In this document: positions 36,459 through 43,251 of the stretch, in pieces
How the letters are laid out: every line of letters begins with the position of its first letter
Numbering within the stretch: the stretch's first letter is position 1
Assembly: GCF_042664895.1 (NCBI RefSeq)
Contig: NZ_JBHTBQ010000006.1
Span: 186,001-250,000 of the forward strand
Reading direction: 5' to 3'
Length of the DNA stretch: 64,000 nucleotides
Origin: Iodobacter arcticus
GTDB taxonomy: Bacteria > Pseudomonadota > Gammaproteobacteria > Burkholderiales > Chitinibacteraceae
The notes under the pieces: model-generated
Seen by the model: only the letters and a program-made list of their open reading frames with translations
Databases searched by the model: none
Told to the model about the DNA's origin: nothing
Position numbers and translations under genes: made by a program

Positions 36459-37249
36459 TGGAAGTCCGTGATTTATATAAAACCTTTAACCCCGGCACAC
36501 CGATTGAAAATCTGGTTTTACGTGGCCTATCGCTCACCATTGAATCTGGCCAGTTTATTACCGTGATCGGCAGCAATGGTGCGGGTAAATCGACTTTTCT
36601 GAATGCGATTTCCGGCGATTTGCAAATGGATAGCGGCAGCATTCATATCGATGGGCAGGATGTCACACGGCAGTCGGCATGGCAGCGCGCTGGCATGGTG
36701 GCGCGGGTGTTTCAAGACCCGATGGCTGGCACGTGCGAAGGGCTGAGCATTGAAGAAAACATGGCTTTGGCTTGGCAGCGCGGCAAAAAGCGCGGCTTTG
36801 GCCGGGCGGTTAAAAACGAGCAGCGGGCGATTTTCCGTGAAAAGCTGGCGACCTTAGAGCTGGGCTTGGAAAACAGGCTGGGGGACCGGATGGATTTGCT
36901 CTCCGGCGGGCAAAGGCAGGCGGTAAGCCTGTTGATGGCATCTTTACAGCCATCCCGTTTGCTGTTGCTGGATGAGCACACCGCTGCGCTGGACCCTAAA
37001 ACAGCGGCTTTTGTGTTGCAGCTGACAAACCGCATCGTAAAAGAAAACAACTTAACTGCGCTGATGGTGACGCACTCCATGCGCCAAGCGCTTGATCATG
37101 GCCATCGCACGATTATGTTGCATCAGGGGCAAGTGGTGCTGGATGTGGCAGGGGACGAGCGCCACACCATGGAAGTGGGCGATTTGTTGGCGATGTTTGA
37201 AAAAACTCGCGGCGAGAAAATTGATGATGATGCCTTGCTCTTAGGTTGA
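36455..37249 (+). CDS. ABC importer ATP-binding protein (TrpZ-like)
   Basis: The 264-residue ABC ATPase contains Walker A GSNGAGKST, a Q-loop near ARVFQDPM, the signature LLSGGQRQAVSLLMA, Walker B LLLLDEHTAALD and the switch His in MVTHSMRQA. The ATG at 36455 overlaps the permease stop codon, giving translational coupling. With the two upstream genes it forms a complete importer of the TrpXYZ-like type; no metabolic gene nearby reveals the substrate. Confidence 0.92.
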   Translation: MMEVRDLYKTFNPGTPIENLVLRGLSLTIESGQFITVIGSNGAGKSTFLNAISGDLQMDSGSIHIDGQDVTRQSAWQRAGMVARVFQDPMAGTCEGLSIEENMALAWQRGKKRGFGRAVKNEQRAIFREKLATLELGLENRLGDRMDLLSGGQRQAVSLLMASLQPSRLLLLDEHTAALDPKTAAFVLQLTNRIVKENNLTALMVTHSMRQALDHGHRTIMLHQGQVVLDVAGDERHTMEVGDLLAMFEKTRGEKIDDDALLLG

Positions 37250-37260
37250 TTCGTTTTATC

Positions 37261-37304
37261 GCAAAACCGGCTGGTTCAGACAATGAGTCAGCCGGTTTTT
37301 TTGC
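37261..37304 (+). terminator. Terminator after ABC importer genes
   Basis: GCAAAACCGGCTG and CAGCCGGTTTTTTTGC pair around a loop of about 15 nt. Confidence 0.9.
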
Positions 37305-37412
37305 GTCTTGAGGTCTGTATTTTTCAGTAATTTGAATGATGAATTGCACCTAGTGCGGGCTTAATTAAACTTACATTAATCTTGTACGGCAGGGCTTGCC
37401 TATGGCATTATT

Positions 37413-37431
37413 AATAATGATATTTATTCTC
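37413..37431. promoter_or_regulatory. Candidate Fur box before the membrane-protein gene
   Basis: AATAATGATATTTATTCTC matches the 19-base E. coli Fur consensus at 15 of 19 positions by eye. It lies about 160 bp upstream of the start of the next gene. Confidence 0.55.
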
Positions 37432-37589
37432 AATATTGGGCATTACGCTATTTCAAACTATTCCACCTCGAAGTGCCTCTGTGATGCAGGGGCGTTTTTT
37501 TGAGTGATACTGTAAGCATGGCATCACGGTGTGAAGGGCTTGTTTTTTTGATTGATCTACTTCTTATGATCTAAATCTGGGAGTTGTCC

Positions 37590-38231
37590 ATGTTTCAGCC
37601 TTTTATTGCCGCCCTTACCGGCACATCAGTGGAGTTCTTTGAAACGGTGGTGATTGCCTACGCCATTATCCGGGCGGGGCACCCACGGGAGGCGATTTCT
37701 GCCGTGATTTTTGGTCATCTGCTGGTATTTATTGCAGCGTTTTTTCTATTGCCTGCGCACACGGCAATTCCTGTGGATTGGTTAAGGCTGATCGCGGCGT
37801 TATTGCTCACTGCCATGGGGCTGTATTGGGCTTTTAAGTCAGCTAAAAGGCAGATACTTAATCAGCGGCCGCGCTGGGTGAGTAACCCCTTGGGCAAAGT
37901 AGGCATCACGCCTGAATCTTTGATTCCCCTCGCGTTTTCCCCCTTTGTTTTTCTGGTGATGACTAAAAGCGCGGTGATTGAAGCGACTGAAATTTTGCTG
38001 GTGGTTTTTCCGGTAGCGGCAATAAGCGGAGATTGGCCTGCCGTGCTGGGCGGCGCTTTTACGGGGATTGCCATTGTGACTCTGCTGGCTATGTTGCTGC
38101 ATAAGCGCTTGCAAAGTATTCCTGAAGTGAAGCTAAAGCTGGTGATTGGTCTGCTGCTGGCAGGGATTGGTATTTCGTGGTTGCTAGAAATCTATAGCTC
38201 AACAGGCTTTCAGCTGGCTAGCCCGTTTTGA
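37590..38231 (+). CDS. Polytopic membrane protein with two ExxE-type helices (COG4280-like)
   Basis: The 213-residue protein has about six hydrophobic segments. Two of them contain similar acidic motifs: TSVEFFETVVIAYAI near residue 12 and AVIEATEILLVVFPVAA near residue 135, suggesting an internal duplication. Paired acidic motifs in helices occur in iron (FTR1), manganese and calcium transporter families, but I cannot assign this protein to one; I recall an uncharacterised family (COG4280) that looks similar. ATG 37590 follows GGGAGTTGTCC; a TTG at 37584 is in frame. The Fur-like box upstream and position beside siderophore genes suggest an iron-related role; this is inference. Confidence 0.7.
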   Translation: MFQPFIAALTGTSVEFFETVVIAYAIIRAGHPREAISAVIFGHLLVFIAAFFLLPAHTAIPVDWLRLIAALLLTAMGLYWAFKSAKRQILNQRPRWVSNPLGKVGITPESLIPLAFSPFVFLVMTKSAVIEATEILLVVFPVAAISGDWPAVLGGAFTGIAIVTLLAMLLHKRLQSIPEVKLKLVIGLLLAGIGISWLLEIYSSTGFQLASPF

Positions 38232-38274
38232 TGAGGTGATGCTCGCTTATTTGCCAGCGACTGCTGATTTTTAT

Positions 38275-38310
38275 AAAAGCGCAGCTTCCCTTAGGGGGCT
38301 GCGCTTTTTT
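38275..38310 (+). terminator. Terminator after membrane-protein gene
   Basis: AAAAGCGCAGC and GCTGCGCTTTTTT pair around TTCCCTTAGGGG. Confidence 0.9.
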
Positions 38311-38424
38311 CTTCTTTAATTTGTCAATCTCTTGGCTTTTTCTTGCAATAAAAGACAGCCAATATCGAGTGACTTCATGAGCATTGCTTACTCATCTTGC
38401 TTATGACATACTCTCGCCAACTTC

Positions 38425-38443
38425 GCTAATGATACTCATTATC
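38425..38443. promoter_or_regulatory. Fur box upstream of entC
   Basis: GCTAATGATACTCATTATC matches the 19-base Fur consensus at 17 of 19 positions by eye. It lies about 140 bp before the entC start, consistent with iron repression of entCEB. Nothing else is recognisable in the 38311-38582 leader. Confidence 0.8.
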
Positions 38444-38582
38444 ATTCGTTTTTATTGGCTTATTTAAATCTATTTTGCTCCGTGGTCTGGTATTTCGTGG
38501 TGATTAGGAAATCTAGTGCAGGAATGGTTTTATAGATTTTAACTACTTTGCCTATTCCACTTTGAACAAGAGGAACTCGCTT

Positions 38583-39788
38583 ATGAACGATCTTTTTCGC
38601 GGTGAATTGCGCACGCAGGCTCAATATTTACTCTCGGGCTACCAAACAGATTCAGCCTTATTTTTTGCCAGCTCCCGGCAAACTTTGCTGGCGCAAGGCC
38701 ACTACGCCACCGTGCCCACGGCCGATAGCTTAGAAGCGCTAAATGAGTCGGTAAGCCTTGCTTTAAAGCAAGCTAAAGCCACCGGGCATTTAGATCCGGT
38801 GGTGGTGGGGGCGATTCCTTTTGATGGGCAAAAGCCAGCCTGCCTCAGCATCCCACGCAGCGTATTACGGGCGGGGCCTTTGCCGCAAAGTCTGGCGCAG
38901 CCTAAGCCGCAAGCCGTGCCGTGCACCATTCAATCGCTGCCAGAGCCACAAGTTTATGCCGATGGCGTGGCGCTGGCGGTCAGTCATTTGCAAAATAAAG
39001 ATCTGGATAAGGTTGTGCTGGCCCGTGCGCTGGATTTAACCGCCGAGCAAGCGGTAGATATTCCCAAATTACTGGTGACGCTGGCGCAGCGCAATGCACA
39101 TGGTTACACCTTTGCCGTGAACCTTTCTGCCGCCGCTGCAGAAGAGGAAGCCACGCCGCGCATCTTGATTGGTGCCAGCCCCGAGCTATTAGTACGCAAG
39201 CAGGGCAAGTTGGTGTTTTCTAATCCGCTGGCAGGCTCTGCCGCCCGCAGTCCCGATCCTAAAATTGATCGAGAGCGTGGCGAGGCGCTGCTTCAGTCGG
39301 CCAAAGATTTGCACGAGCACGCGGTAGTGGTGGATGCGGTTGCGGCCGGTTTGCGGCCATTTTGCCGCACACTGAATGTGCCGGAGCGGCCTGTGCTGCT
39401 GCATACCGAAACGATGTGGCACTTATCCACCGAAATCAGCGGCGAGCTGATTGATGAAGCCACCACGTCGCTGATGCTGGCTTCTGCCCTGCACCCTACA
39501 CCGGCAGTGTGCGGCCATCCTAAGCGCAGCGCCCGAGATCTGATCTCGCAGATCGAGCCATTTGATCGCGGCTTTTACACCGGCATGCTGGGCTGGTGCG
39601 ATGCCAACGGTGATGGTGAGTGGGTTGTGACGATTCGCTGCGCTGAAGTGCTGGGTAAATCCCTGCGCCTATTTGCCGGAGCCGGCATCGTGGCCGATTC
39701 GTCGCCGCAAAGCGAGCTGGCAGAAACGTCGGCTAAATTTCGCACCATGCTCAATGCTATGGGCCTTGTGCATGCCGGAGCGGTTTGA
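38583..39788 (+). CDS. entC: Isochorismate synthase
   Basis: Converts chorismate to isochorismate, the first committed step of 2,3-dihydroxybenzoate (DHB) synthesis. The 401-residue protein has the chorismate-binding fold: KVVLARALDL, ILIGASPELLVRKQG, NPLAGSAARSPD, LHPTPAVCGHP and the metal-binding RDLISQIEPFDRGFYTGMLGW. ATG 38583 follows AGAGGAACTCGCTT; the TTG at 38562 is also in frame. The stop TGA overlaps an ATG (TGATG) which opens a chain of two duplicated mini-ORFs leading to entE. Confidence 0.95.
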   Translation: MNDLFRGELRTQAQYLLSGYQTDSALFFASSRQTLLAQGHYATVPTADSLEALNESVSLALKQAKATGHLDPVVVGAIPFDGQKPACLSIPRSVLRAGPLPQSLAQPKPQAVPCTIQSLPEPQVYADGVALAVSHLQNKDLDKVVLARALDLTAEQAVDIPKLLVTLAQRNAHGYTFAVNLSAAAAEEEATPRILIGASPELLVRKQGKLVFSNPLAGSAARSPDPKIDRERGEALLQSAKDLHEHAVVVDAVAAGLRPFCRTLNVPERPVLLHTETMWHLSTEISGELIDEATTSLMLASALHPTPAVCGHPKRSARDLISQIEPFDRGFYTGMLGWCDANGDGEWVVTIRCAEVLGKSLRLFAGAGIVADSSPQSELAETSAKFRTMLNAMGLVHAGAV

Positions 39789-39985
39789 TGAGTGATTTCT
39801 TAGCGCAAAGTGCTCGGACAGAGACTTCGGCGAAGTTTCAAACCATGCTCAATGCCATGGTTCTTGTGCATGGAGGAGTAGTTCGATGAGCGATTTCTTA
39901 GCGCAAAGTGCTCGGACAGAAACTTCGACGAAGTTTCAAACCATGCTCAATGCCATGGTTCTTGTGCATGGAGGAGTAGTTCGAT
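39700..39985 (+). repeat. 98-bp tandem duplication of the entC/entE junction
   Basis: ATG codons at 39788, 39886 and 39984 lie exactly 98 bp apart. Each 98-bp unit joins the first codons of entE (ATGAGYGATTTCTTAGC) to the last part of entC (GCAAAG.. through ATGCTCAATGCCATGG). The two full extra units are nearly identical to each other and more diverged from the entC end itself. Confidence 0.9.
39788..39889 (+). CDS. Mini-ORF 1 made by entC/entE junction duplication
   Basis: A 33-residue frame whose first seven residues (MSDFLAQ) copy the EntE start (MSDFLAH) and whose remainder (SARTETSAKFQTMLNAMVLV, then HGGVVR) copies the EntC end (SELAETSAKFRTMLNAMGLV, then HAGAV). Its ATG overlaps the entC stop and its TGA overlaps the next ATG. 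It probably has no function of its own beyond passing ribosomes along; GGAGGAG in its 3' part supplies the ribosome site for the next start. Confidence 0.5.
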   Translation: MSDFLAQSARTETSAKFQTMLNAMVLVHGGVVR

Positions 39986-39987
39986 GA
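39886..39987 (+). CDS. Mini-ORF 2 made by entC/entE junction duplication
   Basis: A second 33-residue frame, almost identical to mini-ORF 1 in nucleotides. The ATG overlaps the previous TGA and its own TGA (39985-39987) overlaps the ATG of entE at 39984. Again GGAGGAG precedes the following start. Expression as a stable peptide is doubtful. Confidence 0.5.
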   Translation: MSDFLAQSARTETSTKFQTMLNAMVLVHGGVVR

Positions 39988-41603
39988 GCGATTTCTTAGC
40001 CCATTGCACGCCATGGCCCGAAGCTATGGCAGCGGAATATCGCAGCAAAGGCTATTGGCGTGGCCAAACCTTTAGCGCCTTGCTGGACGAGCGGGTAGAG
40101 CAATATGGCGAGCGGCTGGCAGTAGTGAGCGGGCAAACCCGCTGGAGCTACCGTGATCTGGCCGCAGAGGCAGATTACCTTGCCAAGGGGTTTAGCGCGC
40201 TGGGCATAGGGCCCAAAGACAGGGTGGTGGTGCAACTGCCCAATTGTGCCGAGTTTTTTGCAGTGATTTTTGCCCTGTTTAGAATTGGCGCTTTGCCGAT
40301 TTTTGCCCTGCCCGCACATCGCAAATTAGAAATCAGCTATTTTTGCCAGCATGCCGAAGCGGTGGCTTATATCATCGCCGATCAGCATGGCGGCTTTGAT
40401 TACCGCAATCTGGCCAGCGAAGTAAAAGCCGTGTCGCCCAGCTTGCAGCATGTTTTGGTGCTGGGTGATGCAGGGCCATTTACGGCTTTGCATGATTTAG
40501 CTGCCGGCCCGCTGCCAGAGCCGCCTAAGGCTTCAGATGTTGCGTTTTTCCAGCTATCGGGTGGCAGCACGGGCACGCCTAAGCTGATTCCGCGCACTCA
40601 CGACGATTATATTTACAGCCTGCGGGGCAGCGCAGAAATCTGCCAGCTTAGCCCGGAAAGCGTTTACCTCTGCGTATTGCCAGCTGGGCATAATTTTGCA
40701 CTGAGCTCGCCCGGCTCCTTAGGCGTTTTCTACGCGGGTGGCACGGTGGTGCTGAGCAGCAATTCCAGCCCTGATCATGTTTTCCCGCTGATTGCCGCAG
40801 AGCGCGTTTCGATCAGCGCCTTGGTGCCGCCTTTGGTGCCCATATGGCTGGATGCCGCAGCAAGCTTGCAAGCCGATTTATCCAGCCTGAAAGTGGTGCA
40901 GGTCGGTGGCGCTCGTTTTAATAGCGAGATGGCTGCCCGCCTAGTGCGTGAGCTGGACTGCACCTTGCAGCAGGTGTTTGGCATGGCTGAGGGGCTTGTG
41001 AATTACACGCGCTACAACGATAGCGACGCGTTGGTCTTGCACACCCAAGGCAGGCCAATTTCGCCAGACGATGAAATCTGCGTGGTAGATGATGAAGATC
41101 AGCCCTTGCCCATTGGCGAAGTAGGGCATTTGCTGACGCGCGGCCCTTACACCATTCATGGCTATTACCGCGCTGCCGAGCACAATGCCCGTAGCTTTAC
41201 AGCCGATGGTTTTTACCGTACTGGCGATTTAGTCAGGCAGACCGCTGAGGGCTATCTGGTGGTGGAAGGCCGGGCAAAAGATCAGATTAACCGTGGCGGC
41301 GAAAAGATCTCTGCCGAAGAAGTGGAGCATCTATTGCTGGCCCATCAGGGCGTGGCCGACGTGGCGATTGTGGCCATGCCGGATGCTTTTTTAGGTGAAA
41401 AAAGCTGCGCCTTTGTGATTCGCCGAGATGCCAGCCTGCGAGCGGTGGAGCTGAATGCTTATCTACGAAAACTAGGCATCGCCGCTTACAAAATCCCCGA
41501 CCGGATCGAGTTTATCGACGCCTTCCCTAAAACCGGCGTGGGCAAAGTTAGCAAAAAAATTCTGCGACAAATGATAGAGCAGCAGCTGCTAGTGCTGTCG
41601 TAG
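39984..41603 (+). CDS. entE: 2,3-dihydroxybenzoate-AMP ligase
   Basis: Activates DHB as the adenylate and loads it on the aryl carrier domain of EntB. The 539-residue protein shows the stand-alone aryl-adenylation features: FQLSGGSTGTPKLIPRTHDD (A3), LPAGHNFALSSPG, QVFGMAEGLVNYTRYND (A5), YRTGDLVR (A7) and the catalytic Lys region KTGVGKVSKKILRQ (A10). The ATG at 39984 is preceded by GGAGGAGTAGTTCG and overlaps the stop of mini-ORF 2. The following gene entB is 455 bp away, an unusual distance caused by an inserted repeat. Confidence 0.96.
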   Translation: MSDFLAHCTPWPEAMAAEYRSKGYWRGQTFSALLDERVEQYGERLAVVSGQTRWSYRDLAAEADYLAKGFSALGIGPKDRVVVQLPNCAEFFAVIFALFRIGALPIFALPAHRKLEISYFCQHAEAVAYIIADQHGGFDYRNLASEVKAVSPSLQHVLVLGDAGPFTALHDLAAGPLPEPPKASDVAFFQLSGGSTGTPKLIPRTHDDYIYSLRGSAEICQLSPESVYLCVLPAGHNFALSSPGSLGVFYAGGTVVLSSNSSPDHVFPLIAAERVSISALVPPLVPIWLDAAASLQADLSSLKVVQVGGARFNSEMAARLVRELDCTLQQVFGMAEGLVNYTRYNDSDALVLHTQGRPISPDDEICVVDDEDQPLPIGEVGHLLTRGPYTIHGYYRAAEHNARSFTADGFYRTGDLVRQTAEGYLVVEGRAKDQINRGGEKISAEEVEHLLLAHQGVADVAIVAMPDAFLGEKSCAFVIRRDASLRAVELNAYLRKLGIAAYKIPDRIEFIDAFPKTGVGKVSKKILRQMIEQQLLVLS

Positions 41604-41675
41604 GGTAGGTGACACTTCATGTGTGCTAACTAGTTTGCTTTTGTATTAGCAAACAGCCAAAAATCATAAGTGCTC

Positions 41676-41940
41676 CGCTCTTGGCATGGGGCTTAAAAGT
41701 CCCCTTGAAGCACGCCGAAGCGAGGAATAAGCGGCTCGGGGTTTCGGCAAAGGGGTAGCGAGGCAGCGAGCGAGCAGTCTTTGTCGCCGAGGCGATTATC
41801 CGCAGTGAGGGGCCTTCGTGCTGGCTGGGGCGGCCTTCTTTGGCTTCGTTTCTTGGCCGCGCAAGAAAGGAAGGTCCAGCGGGACGCCCGCANNNNNNNN
41901 NNAAAATCGATGTGCCGAAGGCACTAAAAAGGTCTTTTAG
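41676..41940 (-). repeat. Long dispersed repeat, copy B, interrupted by an assembly gap
   Basis: Reverse-complement counterpart of 20863-21099, with conserved CCCCTTGAAGCACGCCGAAG, CGATTATCCGCAGTGAGGGG and GTGCCGAAGGCACTAAAAA. It contains ten N at 41893-41902, so the assembly is unresolved inside it. It also carries an extra GC-rich stretch GTAGCGAGGCAGCGAGCGAG. The remainder of 41604-42058 holds only a half copy of the GGCGGGT palindrome (about 42001-42022). Confidence 0.85.
41893..41902. other. Assembly gap (10 N)
   Basis: Ten undetermined bases inside a dispersed repeat; the true length may differ. Confidence 0.99.
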
Positions 41941-42058
41941 ATTTTGGTTGGTGTATATGAAGTAAAAGTCCCCGATTTAGTCGTATTTCATACTACAAAG
42001 GCGGGTTTCACCCGCCCTACGCATCATTACTGACCTTTAAACACTGAAAAGAATCTAC

Positions 42059-42946
42059 ATGGCTATCCCAAAAATTAGTACTTACCCAATGCCCACCGAG
42101 TTTCCTGCTAACCGTGTGAGCTGGCAGCCAGATGCAAAACGCACTGTGCTGTTGATCCACGATATGCAGGATTACTTTGTTGATTTTTACGATAAATCTG
42201 CCGCGCCTATTCCTGAATTAATTGGCAATACAAGGCGCATTCTGGATCTGGCGGCCAAGCTAGGTATTCCCGTGGTGTATACCGCGCAAACGCCGGATCA
42301 GACCTTAGAAGAGCGTGGGCTATTGCAAGATATGTGGGGAGCGGGCCTCGTGGCTCAGCCAGCACGTAAAGGTATTCTGGCTGAGCTTGCCCCACAGCCT
42401 CAGGATACCGTGCTGCCTAAATGGCGCTATAGCGCGTTTCAGCGCTCCAATCTGCTGGAAACCATGCGCAGCCAAGGGCGTGATCAGCTGATTATTTGCG
42501 GCGTTTACGCGCATATCGGCTGCATGATGACCGCTTGCGATGCCTTTATGAACGATATCCAAGCCTTCTTTGTGGGCGATGCGCTGGCTGATTTCTCTGC
42601 CAAAGAGCACCAAATGGCGCTGGATTACGTGGCGCAGCGCTGCGGCTACACCACCTCCACCGCGGCTTTAATCCAGCAATTACAAGGCGGCAGTCTGCCT
42701 GCCTCGATTGACGAGCTGCGCAAAATCATCGCCAGCAGCTTGCAAATGCCTGCATCTGATTTACACGATGATGACAATCTGATCGACTGGGGCCTGGATT
42801 CGATTCGGGTAATGAGCTTACAAGAGAGCTGGAGAAGGGCGGGTATAGAGCTAAGCTTCACCCAGCTTGCCGAGCAAGCCACGCTGGCAGCATGGTGGGC
42901 ATTGCTGAGCTTGCCTTATCCGCATCAAGTTAAGACAAAAACCTAG
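42059..42946 (+). CDS. entB: Isochorismatase with C-terminal aryl carrier domain
   Basis: Bifunctional: the isochorismatase domain (about 1-205) makes 2,3-dihydro-2,3-DHB, and the aryl carrier domain (about 212-285) holds DHB for the NRPS. Visible are LLIHDMQDYFVDFY (catalytic Asp), CGVYAHIGCMMTACDAFMND, and the phosphopantetheine site NLIDWGLDSIRVMSL. At 295 residues it is about ten longer than the E. coli protein. The 3' 65 bp, including the stop, are duplicated at 52625. No entA follows; a T6SS island does. Confidence 0.95.
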   Translation: MAIPKISTYPMPTEFPANRVSWQPDAKRTVLLIHDMQDYFVDFYDKSAAPIPELIGNTRRILDLAAKLGIPVVYTAQTPDQTLEERGLLQDMWGAGLVAQPARKGILAELAPQPQDTVLPKWRYSAFQRSNLLETMRSQGRDQLIICGVYAHIGCMMTACDAFMNDIQAFFVGDALADFSAKEHQMALDYVAQRCGYTTSTAALIQQLQGGSLPASIDELRKIIASSLQMPASDLHDDDNLIDWGLDSIRVMSLQESWRRAGIELSFTQLAEQATLAAWWALLSLPYPHQVKTKT

Positions 42947-43064
42947 CAAAAAAGCTGATTTTCATAGGGTGTGCAAGTCGTTTTTCTTGCGCACCGCCAC
43001 TTGGTGCGCAACGACTGCGTCGTTGTACACCCTATAAAAATCGATTCATTCCATGACAAATACT
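42882..43064 (+). repeat. Left 183-bp direct repeat flanking the T6SS island
   Basis: Covers the last 65 bp of entB and the downstream hairpin. It aligns without gaps to 52625-52807 with 6 mismatches counted by eye (about 97% identity). An imperfect inverted repeat ATAGGGTGTGCAA...TTGTACACCCTAT (42964-43035) lies within it and may terminate entB. Confidence 0.93.
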
Positions 43065-43251
43065 ATTTCAGCAGCCTGCATCGCTCAAAGCCTTACTTAA
43101 AAGCAGATCTGGATATAGTAAGCGCTTAGATAAGGTTATTTACTTACTATTTAAGCGTAAAAAATTACAAAAAAAGAATGTAATGGTAATTATTTTGACA
43201 ATAATTACAAGTGTCAGGTAGGCTGCATATTCACCCTTTGTGGAATAAACC

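Noticed and set aside
38562..38582. Upstream TTG start for entC
   Set aside because: The ATG at 38583 has a well-placed AGAGGA and gives the expected N-terminus.
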